Origin: Microbacterium sp. RU33B
GTDB lineage: Bacteria; Actinomycetota; Actinomycetes; Actinomycetales; Microbacteriaceae
Reading direction: 5' to 3'
Assembly (NCBI RefSeq): GCF_900155915.1
Contig: NZ_FTPO01000001.1
Span: 1,674,001 to 1,738,000, forward strand
DNA: 64,000 bases
The notes under the pieces are model-generated. The model saw only the letters and a program-made list of their open reading frames with translations, had not been told where the DNA came from and made no database searches. Below, in pieces: positions 18,701 through 25,519 of this stretch (the first letter of the stretch is position 1; each line of letters starts with the position of its first letter). Position numbers and translations under genes: made by a program.

Positions 18701-19182
18701 GCGACGGCCTTGACGAAGATCGGGAACCCGATGCCCGCCGCCTGCGCGACGAGCTCGTCCACGTCGTCGGATGCCTGGGTGGAGGCCAGCACGGGCACGC
18801 CCGCGGAGATCGCGTGCTCCTTCGCGGTGACCTTGTTGCCCGCCATGCCGAGCACGTCGGCGGTGGGACCGATGAAGGTGATCCCGTTCTCCGCGGCGCG
18901 CGCCGCGAGCTCGGGGTTCTCCGAGAGGAAGCCGTAGCCGGGGTAGATCGCGTCGGCGCCGGACTTCAGCGCGATCCGGATGATCTCGTCGACATCGAGG
19001 TAGGCGCGGACGGGATGCCCCGCCTCGCCGATCTCGTACGATTCGTCGGCCTTCTGCCGGTGCAGGGATCCACGATCCTCGTACGGGAAGACCGCCACGG
19101 TGCGGGCGCCGAGCTCGAATGCAGCGCGAAAGGCTCGGATCGCGATCTCGCCGCGATTGGCCACCAGGATCTTTCGGAACAT
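15775..19182 (-). CDS. pyc: Pyruvate carboxylase
   Basis: A 1135-residue biotin enzyme carboxylating pyruvate to oxaloacetate to refill the TCA cycle. Domains in order are biotin carboxylase (about 1-450: FRKILVANRGEIAIRAFRA, ATP loop VAGGGGRGMR, then FIEMNPRIQVEHTVTEEVT), carboxyltransferase (about 530-810: TFRDAHQSLLATRVRT, metal site HTHDTAGGQ), tetramerisation region, and biotinyl domain with the EAMKMEA lysine near 1100. ATG 19182 follows GAGG on the minus strand; an in-frame GTG two codons earlier is less likely. Length is normal for the family. Confidence 0.97.
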   Translation of the reverse strand: MFRKILVANRGEIAIRAFRAAFELGARTVAVFPYEDRGSLHRQKADESYEIGEAGHPVRAYLDVDEIIRIALKSGADAIYPGYGFLSENPELAARAAENGITFIGPTADVLGMAGNKVTAKEHAISAGVPVLASTQASDDVDELVAQAAGIGFPIFVKAVAGGGGRGMRRVEAPADLPPAIAEAMREAGAAFGDPRVFLEQAVVRPRHIEVQILADGTGETVHLFERDCSVQRRHQKVIEIAPAPNLDEELRQRIHRDAVAFARSIGYVNAGTVEFLVDTAGERAGQHVFIEMNPRIQVEHTVTEEVTDVDLVQSQIRIAAGQTLEELGLQQKDIHLRGAALQCRITTEDPAQGFRPDTGRITTYRSPGGAGIRLDGGTTAAGSQISPHFDSMLAKLTCRGRDFPAAVARARRALAEYRIRGVSTNIPFLRAVLDDPAFVAGDVSTSFIDERPQLLTSNPSRDRATKLLSWLGDVTVNRPYGEKPLSVSPGSKLPEIDLLAPPPPGNREKLRELGPLGFAQALRAQTALAVTETTFRDAHQSLLATRVRTRDLVRVGPHVARMTPQLLSIEAWGGATYDVALRFLAEDPWERLEALRDAMPNIPVQMLLRGRNTVGYTPRPVEVTDAFVKEAARTGVDIFRIFDALNDVDQMVPAITSVLETGTAVAEVALCYTGDLLNPAEQLYTLDYYLRLADQMVASGAHILAIKDMAGLLRPAAAAKLVSALRERFDLPVQVHTHDTAGGQLATLLAASAAGADAVDAAAAPLSGTTSQPSLSALVAALAHTDRDTGLDLQAVSDLEPYWEAVRHLYRPFESGLPSPTGRVYHHEIPGGQLSNLRQQAIALGLADDFELIEDMYAAADRILGRIPKVTPSSKVVGDLALALVAVRADPADFEENPHNYDIPDSVVGFMAGELGDLPGGWPEPFRSKVLAGRTVSIEIPPLTDDERAGLAGDAASKRQFLNRLLFPGPAKEFEANRKAYGDLTALGTPDYFYGLKPGEEHVAEIDPGVQLYVGLEAIGEPDANGIRTVMTTLNGQLRPVYVRDRSIKVDKVAAEKADTAKPGQVAAPFSGVVTVKAAVGDTVKAGQPVASIEAMKMEAAITSPVDGVVERLAIAATQQVDAGDLLVVIRPAH

Positions 19183-19272
19183 GCACACCTCGCTGGGCAG
19201 TCACGGGCTCGGAAGCGTTCGGAATACGTCCCGAGTGTGCTCACAGCCTAGAGGACGGTAACGTGGTGCCTT

Positions 19273-20082
19273 GTGCACGTACTCTCCGTCAGCTCGCTCA
19301 AGGGCGGCGTCGGCAAGACCACCGTGACGCTGGGCCTGGCATCCGCCGCCTTCGCGCGCGGCGTTCGAACCCTCGTCGTCGACCTCGACCCGCAGTCGGA
19401 TGTCTCGACAGGCATGGACATCCAGGTCGCCGGCCGCCTCAATGTGGCCGATGTCCTCGCCAACCCCAAGGAGAAGGTCGTCCGACAGGCGATCACCTCC
19501 AGCGGGTGGGCGAAGGTGCACCCGGGCACCATCGACGTCATGATCGGCAGCCCGTCGGCGATCAACTTCGACGGTCCGCACCCGAGCGTGCGCGACGTGT
19601 GGAAGCTCGAAGAGGCGCTCGCGACGATCGAGGCGGATTACGACCTCGTCCTCGTCGACTGCGCCCCCTCTCTCAACGCGCTGACGCGCACGGCATGGGC
19701 GGCATCCGACCGCGTCATCGTCGTCACCGAGCCGGGCCTCTTCTCCGTCGCCGCCGCCGATCGTGCGCTGCGGGCGATCGAGGAGATCCGCCGCGGTCTC
19801 TCCCCTCGTCTTCAGCCGCTGGGCATCGTCGTGAACCGCGTGCGCCCGCAGTCGATCGAGCACCAGTTCCGCATCAAAGAGCTCCGCGACATGTTCGGGC
19901 CGCTCGTGCTCGCCCCCCAGCTGCCCGAGCGCACGTCGCTGCAGCAGGCGCAGGGCGCCGCCAAGCCCCTCCACATCTGGCCCGGCGACTCCGCGCAGGA
20001 GCTCGCCGCCGACTTCGACGCGCTGCTGGACCGCGTCATGCGCACCGGGCGCATCCCCATGCCGGGCGAGCCCCGGGCCTAG
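19273..20082 (+). CDS. Orphan ParA-family ATPase
   Basis: A 269-residue P-loop ATPase: [22 protein letters not shown] (deviant Walker A), LVVDLDPQSDVSTGMDI (A') and LVLVDCAPSLNALTRTAWAAS (Walker B). The family moves DNA, chromosomes or protein clusters along the nucleoid. No parB follows and it is divergent from pyc. The chromosomal parA partner of scpA at the window end is a different gene. GTG 19273 lies eight bases after a TAACGT box and lacks a ribosome site. Confidence 0.88.
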   Translation: MHVLSVSSLKGGVGKTTVTLGLASAAFARGVRTLVVDLDPQSDVSTGMDIQVAGRLNVADVLANPKEKVVRQAITSSGWAKVHPGTIDVMIGSPSAINFDGPHPSVRDVWKLEEALATIEADYDLVLVDCAPSLNALTRTAWAASDRVIVVTEPGLFSVAAADRALRAIEEIRRGLSPRLQPLGIVVNRVRPQSIEHQFRIKELRDMFGPLVLAPQLPERTSLQQAQGAAKPLHIWPGDSAQELAADFDALLDRVMRTGRIPMPGEPRA

Positions 20083-20103
20083 AGCACCGCTCCCGGCGCC
20101 GCG

Positions 20104-20589
20104 TCAGAGCGGCCCGAGCACTCCCCTGCCTTCGCGCACCTCGAACACGAGCTGCGTCTCGGTCTTCGTCACGGCGGGATGACTCGTGATGTGCTCCAGG
20201 ATGAGATCGCGCAGACGCTCGGGGCTGGCCACCGCGACGTGGAGCTGAAAATCGTTGTCACCGGCCACATGTGCCACAGACAGCGCTCCGGGGATCGCCA
20301 CGAGTCGATCGAAGAGCGCATCGATGTGGGTGCGACTGTGGCTCGACAGATGCACGCGTACGACCGCCTGGATCGGCCGTCCGACGGCGTGCAGATCGAG
20401 CTGTGCAGCGATGCGGGCGATGACGCCCGACTCGCGGAGGGCCTTGACCCTGTAGGCGCACGTCGACTCCGCGACCCCCACGCGGGCAGCCAGGGCGGCG
20501 TTGGTCATGCGGCCGTCGATCATGAGTGCGGCGAGGATGGCGCGATCCGTGCCGTCGAGCGCTTGCGGAATCTTCGACGCGACGGACAT
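20104..20589 (-). CDS. Lrp/AsnC-family transcriptional regulator
   Basis: A 161-residue regulator with an N-terminal AsnC helix-turn-helix (LDGTDRAILAALMIDGRMTN, then ALAARVGVAESTCAYRV) and a C-terminal RAM effector domain (about 65-150) that normally binds amino acids. ATG 20589 has GGGAGG eight bases upstream. It is divergent from a Cys/Met transsulfuration enzyme, which it most likely controls, as MdeR controls methionine gamma-lyase in pseudomonads. The effector is unknown. Confidence 0.92.
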   Translation of the reverse strand: MSVASKIPQALDGTDRAILAALMIDGRMTNAALAARVGVAESTCAYRVKALRESGVIARIAAQLDLHAVGRPIQAVVRVHLSSHSRTHIDALFDRLVAIPGALSVAHVAGDNDFQLHVAVASPERLRDLILEHITSHPAVTKTETQLVFEVREGRGVLGPL

Positions 20590-20645
20590 TCGCGAACCTC
20601 CCGATGAACTTTCTGCACGGGATGACCGCCTGAACGCCGATCTCC

Positions 20646-20659
20646 ACAATTATGATTGT
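20646..20659. promoter_or_regulatory. Inverted repeat ACAAT-TATG-ATTGT overlapping a -10 box
   Basis: A perfect 5-4-5 inverted repeat in the divergent promoter between the Lrp regulator and the transsulfuration gene. A TATGAT -10 candidate (20651-20656, plus strand) overlaps it, so binding would directly control the enzyme gene. It is an AT-rich site in GC-rich DNA. Confidence 0.65.
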
Positions 20660-20690
20660 AGATGACTGCGGAATCGCCCACCATATCCTC

Positions 20691-21905
20691 ATGGCATCGA
20701 TGGAGCTGCACCCCGACACCCTTGCCGTCCACGCCGGACGCGACGACCTCGCGAAGCTCGGCGTGCACGCGCTCCCCCTCGACCTGTCGTCGACGAACCC
20801 GCTCCCCGACATCGACACCGGCGGGCTGTCGTACGAAGTCCTCGCCACCGGCGGGCATCCGCTCGAGGGCGGCTCGCACGTCTACGCGCGCCTTTGGAAC
20901 CCGACCGTGGCGCGCTTCGAGGAGGCGGTCGCCCAACTCGAGCACGCCGAGGAAGCCGTCGCGTTCTCGTCGGGGATGGCTGCGACGACCGCCGTGCTCC
21001 TCTCACTGGGCGAGCACGGTCGCCGGCACGTCGTGGCCGTCCGCCCGCTCTACGGCGGCACCGACCACCTGCTCGCCTCCGGCCTCACCGGGGTCGAGGC
21101 GACGTTCTGCGCGCCTGACGAGGTGGCCGCCTCGATCCGGCCCGACACCGGGCTCGTCATCCTGGAGAGTCCTGCGAACCCCACGCTCGAACTCGTCAAC
21201 ATCCGTGCCGTCGTCGCCGCGGCCGGCGACGTGCCCGTCCTGGTCGACAACACGTTCGCGACTCCCGTGCTCCAGCGTCCGCTCGACCTGGGTGCGGCGA
21301 TCTCACTGCACAGTGCGACCAAGTACCTCGGCGGGCACGGCGACGTCGTCGGCGGAGTCGTCGCCTGCGACGCCCGGACTGCGGCATCCCTCCGACGCAC
21401 CCGCGCCATCACGGGCGCGATCCTGCATCCGCTCGCCGCCTACCTCCTGCACCGCGGACTCGCGACGCTGCCCCTGCGCGTGCGCGCGCAGCAGGCGAAC
21501 GCGATCGCCGTCGCCGAGTGGCTCCGGACGCAGCCCGAGATCGCCGTCGTGCACTTCCCCGGCTTCCCCGCGAGCGACCCCCTCGGCCTCATCGGCACCC
21601 AGCAGGACGGTCCGGGCGCGATGATCGCCGTGGAGCTGGCGGGAGGGTTCGCCGCGGCGACCGCGCTCACGTCGGCCGTGCGGCTCTTCACGCACGCGGT
21701 GTCGCTCGGCAGTGTCGACTCGCTCATCCAGCACCCGGCTGCACTGACCCACCGCCCCGTGCAGGCCGACGCGAAGCCCTCGGACGCCCTCGTGCGGCTC
21801 TCCATCGGCCTGGAGGACCAGTCGGATCTGATCGCCGATCTCGCGCAGGCGCTCAGCGCCGTACGGACGGCGCGCGAATCCGCAGGCGAGCTCGCCCGCG
21901 CGTGA
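20691..21905 (+). CDS. PLP-dependent Cys/Met-metabolism (transsulfuration) enzyme
   Basis: A 404-residue enzyme of the cystathionine gamma-synthase / methionine gamma-lyase family. Family signatures are YARLWNPTVARFEEAVAQLE, AFSSGMAATTA, VLVDNTFATPVLQRPLDLGA and the PLP lysine in SLHSATKYLGGHGDVVGG. Sequence alone does not say whether it synthesises or degrades. The divergent Lrp regulator favours an amino-acid responsive degradative role, but that is inference. Start is uncertain: ATG 20691 or 20700, neither with a clear ribosome site. Confidence 0.88.
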   Translation: MASMELHPDTLAVHAGRDDLAKLGVHALPLDLSSTNPLPDIDTGGLSYEVLATGGHPLEGGSHVYARLWNPTVARFEEAVAQLEHAEEAVAFSSGMAATTAVLLSLGEHGRRHVVAVRPLYGGTDHLLASGLTGVEATFCAPDEVAASIRPDTGLVILESPANPTLELVNIRAVVAAAGDVPVLVDNTFATPVLQRPLDLGAAISLHSATKYLGGHGDVVGGVVACDARTAASLRRTRAITGAILHPLAAYLLHRGLATLPLRVRAQQANAIAVAEWLRTQPEIAVVHFPGFPASDPLGLIGTQQDGPGAMIAVELAGGFAAATALTSAVRLFTHAVSLGSVDSLIQHPAALTHRPVQADAKPSDALVRLSIGLEDQSDLIADLAQALSAVRTARESAGELARA

Positions 21906-21909
21906 CGCG

Positions 21910-22455
21910 TTAGGCCGTGCGGGCGGCGCGGCGGGCCGACAGCTCGTCGACAACCTCGGGCACCTGCGGGTCGAACTCGAGGAGCGTCGACTCGACCTCG
22001 TGGAGGACCTTGCCGACCGCGATGCCGAAGACGCCCTGTCCGCGGCTGACGAGGTCGATGACCTCGTCGTTCGATGTGCAGAGGTAGACCGAGGCCCCGT
22101 CGCTCATGAGCGTGGTGCCTGCGAGGTCGCGGATGCCGGCGGCGCGCAGCTGCTCGACGGCCGTGCGGATCTGCTGGAGGGAGATTCCGGTGTCGAGGAG
22201 CCGCTTCACGAGCTTGAGGACGAGGATGTCGCGGAAGCCGTAGAGACGCTGCGAACCCGAGCCGCTCGCGCCGCGGACCGTGGGCTCGACGAGCTCGGTA
22301 CGTGCCCAGTAGTCGAGCTGACGGTATGTGATCCCCGCCGCGCGTGCAGCGACGGCACCGCGGTAGCCGACCTCGTCGTCCATCTGCGGAAGCCCGTCGG
22401 TGAAGAGGAGATCGGATGCGAAACGCGGTTCATCCGCCGTTTCATGAGCAGTCAT
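21910..22455 (-). CDS. MerR-family regulator (Rv1830-like)
   Basis: A 181-residue protein with one MerR-type helix-turn-helix (VGYRGAVAARAAGITYRQLD, then YWARTELVEPTV and SQRLYGFRDILVLKLVKRLLDTGISLQQIR) and a C-terminal domain without metal-binding Cys. ATG 22455 sits behind a strong GAGGAGG. With the two genes upstream it forms the conserved garA-Rv1828-Rv1830 group, but the small nuclease gene Rv1829, usually between the two MerR genes, is absent. The 101 bases between them hold no gene I can see. Confidence 0.9.
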   Translation of the reverse strand: MTAHETADEPRFASDLLFTDGLPQMDDEVGYRGAVAARAAGITYRQLDYWARTELVEPTVRGASGSGSQRLYGFRDILVLKLVKRLLDTGISLQQIRTAVEQLRAAGIRDLAGTTLMSDGASVYLCTSNDEVIDLVSRGQGVFGIAVGKVLHEVESTLLEFDPQVPEVVDELSARRAARTA

Positions 22456-22556
22456 GCGCATCCTCCTCATGGATCCGAGTAGTCCCACGCTAGATCAGCC
22501 CTGCCCCTCGGGCAACGACATCCGTCCGAGCGTGGTCGGCGTGTCGCAGGCGACGG

Positions 22557-23249
22557 TCAGGAAAGCAGTCGATCGATCGCGTTTCGGACGAAGATGCCGC
22601 GCACTTCGTCGAGGCGCTTGGCCAGCTCCGGCGCCAGTTCGGTGGCCCGTGCCCGTGACGGAGCGTCGGTGCGGCGCAGCAGCGCCGACATCGCGGATTC
22701 GATGAGCGAGACATCGCGCTCCGCGCTCTGGCGGAGTGCGCGCACGTGGCGCGGCTCGATGCCGTGCCGATCGAGCGCGACGAGCGCGCGCAGCACCGCC
22801 ACGGTCTGCTCGCCGTAGGCGTCGGAGCCCGTGATCACCCCGGTGCTGATCGCATCGTTCAGCAGCTGCGGCGCTGCGCCGGAGGCCGACAGCAGCTCTT
22901 CACGGCGGTAGCGGCGAGGAGCGGGGACGATCGAGGGCGGCGGGACGGCGGCCGGAGTGGCGGGGTCCCGCCCCGCGTCGAGGTCGGCGAGATAGTCGCG
23001 GATCACGCTGTGCGGCATGAAGTGATCGCGCTGCAGCGTGAGGGCGAGACGGAGCCGCTCGACGTCGTGCTGGGCGAACTTGCGGTACCCCGACTCGGTG
23101 CGCACCGGCGTGACGATGCCCTGTACTTCGAGGAAGCGCAGCTTCGACGCCGACAGGCCGGGGAACTCGGGTGCGAGCCGCGCGAGCACCTGGCCAATGC
23201 TCAGGAGACCCGCGGACGATGATCGTTCGCGGGCGGATGCAGCCGGCAT
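22557..23249 (-). CDS. ftsR: FtsR-type MerR regulator (Rv1828 homologue)
   Basis: A 230-residue MerR-like protein: SIGQVLARLAPEFPGLSASK, then LRFLEVQGIVTPVRTESGYRKF and DVERLRLALTLQRDHFMPH. In corynebacteria and mycobacteria this family activates ftsZ and other division genes. Its ATG overlaps the stop of the FHA gene as TGATG, so the two are translationally coupled. Confidence 0.9.
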   Translation of the reverse strand: MPAASARERSSSAGLLSIGQVLARLAPEFPGLSASKLRFLEVQGIVTPVRTESGYRKFAQHDVERLRLALTLQRDHFMPHSVIRDYLADLDAGRDPATPAAVPPPSIVPAPRRYRREELLSASGAAPQLLNDAISTGVITGSDAYGEQTVAVLRALVALDRHGIEPRHVRALRQSAERDVSLIESAMSALLRRTDAPSRARATELAPELAKRLDEVRGIFVRNAIDRLLS

Positions 23250-23749
23250 CAGCCGTCCGTCTGGGGCAGATCGGACGGCGAGACGAAGAAGTTGAGGCGG
23301 AACTTGCCGACGCGGACCTCTCCGCCGTTGACGAGGACAGCACGGTCGACGCGCTCCCCGTTGACGTAGGTGCCGTTGAGCGAGCGCTGATCGACGATCT
23401 CGAACGACGCGCCCTGCCGGGTGATCTCGGCATGACGACGCGACACGGTCACGTCGTCGAAGAAGATGTCGGCCTCGGGATGCCGGCCCACCGTCGTGAC
23501 GTCGGTGTCGAGCAGGTAGCGCGCACCCGCCGTGGGACCGGAGCGCACCAGGAGAAGGGCGGCACCGGCGGGAAGCGCCCCGATGGCGTCGAGCTCGACA
23601 TCGCTCAGGTCTGCGCCGAAGGGGATGAACGAGAGGTCGGAGTCGTGCCCGAACGTCTGCGTCGTGTCGGTGCCCGATTCGCCTCCGTGGAGTCCCGCAT
23701 CGGATGCCCGGCGGATCTCTTCGGGTCCGTTACTGCGGTTGTCTTCCAC
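23249..23749 (-). CDS. FHA-domain regulator GarA/OdhI
   Basis: A 166-residue phospho-switch protein. The FHA domain (about 68-150) has GRHPEADI, VSRRHAEI and NGTYVNGERV. In GarA/OdhI the unphosphorylated form binds and inhibits 2-oxoglutarate dehydrogenase and other 2-oxoglutarate enzymes, and PknB/PknG phosphorylate an N-terminal ETTS motif to turn it off. Here a Thr pair lies in TDTTQ (T29, T30), a variant of that motif. GTG 23749 follows GAGGGAGGG. A TAGGCT box lies about 25 bases upstream. Confidence 0.92.
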   Translation of the reverse strand: MEDNRSNGPEEIRRASDAGLHGGESGTDTTQTFGHDSDLSFIPFGADLSDVELDAIGALPAGAALLLVRSGPTAGARYLLDTDVTTVGRHPEADIFFDDVTVSRRHAEITRQGASFEIVDQRSLNGTYVNGERVDRAVLVNGGEVRVGKFRLNFFVSPSDLPQTDG

Positions 23750-23917
23750 GTGGCCCTCCCTCTGTGTTCAGCCTATCCGAAAGGCCGCAGCGTGGAAGAG
23801 CCCGATGGACCCTCCGCGGAGCATTCCCCAATGTTGCGCCGTGTGTCACCCCAGATGACCGCGCGGCGACTCCCGCCTAGCCTGGCGGGTATTCGAACCT
23901 AGCGAAAGGATCCGTCC

Positions 23918-24271
23918 GTGTCGACCCCGCGCCGTCCCAGCCCGCCCCTCGAGGTGCGTGAGCGTGCGACGTGCATGTGCGGACACGGCGGAGTGTGCTC
24001 GAGCTACGCCCCCGGGCACGCTCTGCACCTCATCCAGTCGCGACTCGCCTCGGCGACGCCGTCGGAGTGGATCGACGCGATCGTCGAGGCCGTCGACCTG
24101 TCGACGGGCGACATCGTCGTGCGTTCCCTCGACGGCACCCAGGCGTTCGCCCTGTGGAACGCCGAGCGCGCGACGCACGAGCTCGACGAGGGCGCCCCGG
24201 TCGCCCTGCACGGGCGATACGACGTGCTCGCGGTCGGCACGCGACGCTTCAACGTCCTCCGCATCTCGTAG
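23918..24271 (+). CDS. Small protein of unknown function with CxCGHxGxC
   Basis: I do not recognise this 117-residue protein. It begins with a Pro/Arg segment, then TCMCGHGGVCSSYAPGHALH, a Cys/His cluster that could bind metal, followed by alternating hydrophobic strands (WIDAIVEAVDLSTGDIVVRSLDGTQAF). It is probably small and soluble. GTG 23918 has GAAAGGA seven bases upstream, and a TAGCCT box about 35 bases before the start may be its promoter. It is divergent from the FHA gene. Confidence 0.65.
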   Translation: MSTPRRPSPPLEVRERATCMCGHGGVCSSYAPGHALHLIQSRLASATPSEWIDAIVEAVDLSTGDIVVRSLDGTQAFALWNAERATHELDEGAPVALHGRYDVLAVGTRRFNVLRIS

Positions 24272-24310
24272 CGACGGCGTGGCTGCGGGCCGCGGTCGCC
24301 GACGACGGAC

Positions 24311-24712
24311 TCAGGCCGTCGCCATCATCATGTCCTTGACGGCCATGCAGGCGTCCATGCACGCCTGGCAGGACTGCGCGCACATCTTGCACACCTCGCT
24401 CATGTCGGCGTGCATCATGCACATGTCCATGCACGTCTGACACATCGCGATGCACGCGTCGAGCATGGCCATCATGGACGCGGGGGTCATGCCCTGCATG
24501 CGCATCATGCTGCGCATCATGGTGTTGCACATATCGGCGCAGTTCATGCAGGCCGGTGCGCAGTCCATCATCTGGGTCGAACACACGGTGCACGCCTGCT
24601 CGCAGGCGGAGCAGGCATCCATACAGGCCTGCAGGACGGCCATGTCCATCCGCGCCATGTCGGGCATCGACATCATGTCCTTGGACATCATGTCCATCAT
24701 CATCGAATCCAT
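24311..24712 (-). CDS. Cys/Met-rich four-helix copper-binding protein (DUF326/Csp type)
   Basis: A 133-residue protein with about 18 Cys, mostly as CxxC or CxxxC on predicted helices (CMDACSACEQACTVC, CAPACMNCADMC, CIAMCQTCMDMC, CKMCAQSCQACMDAC), and a Met-rich N-terminus. This is the pattern of the cytosolic copper storage family, where a four-helix bundle tetramer holds many Cu(I) ions in its core. No signal peptide is visible. ATG 24712 is the best start; open frame continues to 24811 with a Cys-containing but unlikely extension. It is divergent from the CopC-domain gene, supporting a copper role. Confidence 0.85.
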   Translation of the reverse strand: MDSMMMDMMSKDMMSMPDMARMDMAVLQACMDACSACEQACTVCSTQMMDCAPACMNCADMCNTMMRSMMRMQGMTPASMMAMLDACIAMCQTCMDMCMMHADMSEVCKMCAQSCQACMDACMAVKDMMMATA

Positions 24713-24825
24713 CTCGGCACACTCCCACTCGCATCCGACCCTCGAGGAGGGTCGACCGACCGGCGGGCAGGAGTGCCCGCCTGTCGCCATGCTAGGACGC
24801 GGCGTCCTCACGGGAAAGGCCCGGG

Positions 24826-24831
24826 TAGGCT
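24826..24831 (+). promoter_or_regulatory. -10 box (TAGGCT) of copC
   Basis: TAGGCT, then seven bases, then GTG 24839. On the other strand TAGCAT (complement 24789-24794) may serve the copper-binding gene, so a shared copper-responsive region of about 120 bases lies here. Confidence 0.6.
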
Positions 24832-24838
24832 CGAAAGC

Positions 24839-25510
24839 GTGCTGTCACACGGAATTCACACACGACGCAGACGACTGACACTGACGGCCCTGGCCGCCGC
24901 CCTCCTCTCCGTGCTCTGGGTGGCGACACCCGCCTTCGCGCACGACGAACTCGTCGGGACCGACCCGGCCTCCGGCGCCGCGGTCGACGCGCTCCCGGCC
25001 CAGCTGACGCTCACCTTCAGCGGAGAGCTCGTCGCCCAGGAGGGCGCGACCGCCGTGGAGGTCACGGATGCCGCGGGCGCGTCGCTCGCCGACGGCGCTC
25101 CCGTGATCCAGGCCAACGTCGTGACGCAGGCGCTGACGGGCGAGGCATCCGGAGCGATCCGCGTGCTCTGGAAGGTCGTCTCCAGCGACGGGCATCCGAT
25201 CTCCGGCGAGTACTCCTTCACCGTGAACGCCCCCGCTCCGACGACGACCCCGACGGAGACCCCCACGCCCTCCGCCGAGCCGACTCCGGACGAGCAGCCC
25301 ACCGAGAGCGCCACTCCGACGGCGACGCCGGCCGGGTCGGAGGGGAGCATCGATTCCGGCGTGCCGTGGGTCGTCGGCGGTCTTCTCGCGTTCGGCATCG
25401 CGGCCGCCGTCGCGTACCTCATCATCTCCCGCCGCCGTCGCGAGAAGGCCCTCGCCGCGGGCGCCGCGACGGCTCCGGATGCCGGTTCAGACACCCCCTC
25501 CGGACGATAG
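24839..25510 (+). CDS. copC: CopC-domain copper protein, secreted and membrane-anchored
   Basis: A 223-residue exported protein. An arginine-rich signal (HTRRRRLTLTALAAALLSV) ends at TPAFA, leaving His at the mature N-terminus. That His is the first Cu(II) ligand in CopC proteins (HDELVGTDPASGAAV). The CopC domain runs to about 120 (VVSSDGHPISGEYSFTV, with the conserved Asp-His pair). A Thr/Pro/Glu-rich linker and one C-terminal membrane helix follow, with a basic tail. There is no CopD domain. It may deliver or bind copper at the cell surface. Confidence 0.87.
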   Translation: MLSHGIHTRRRRLTLTALAAALLSVLWVATPAFAHDELVGTDPASGAAVDALPAQLTLTFSGELVAQEGATAVEVTDAAGASLADGAPVIQANVVTQALTGEASGAIRVLWKVVSSDGHPISGEYSFTVNAPAPTTTPTETPTPSAEPTPDEQPTESATPTATPAGSEGSIDSGVPWVVGGLLAFGIAAAVAYLIISRRRREKALAAGAATAPDAGSDTPSGR

Positions 25511-25513
25511 GCT
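25508..25513 (+). promoter_or_regulatory. -10 box (TAGGCT) of lpd, overlapping the copC stop codon
   Basis: The copC stop TAG (25508-25510) is the first half of TAGGCT. Six bases later ATG 25520 begins lpd. Confidence 0.68.
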
Positions 25514-25519
25514 GGAACC

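Noticed and set aside
15778..19251. A 1157-codon open frame on the plus strand across pyruvate carboxylase
   Set aside because: It is antisense to a gene with complete biotin-enzyme motifs; long shadow frames are normal at 70% GC. The product is Arg/Asp/Glu/His-rich with no domain.
19273..20082. Chromosomal parABS locus
   Set aside because: No parB, parS-like palindrome or origin genes (dnaA, gidB) nearby; treated as an orphan ParA.
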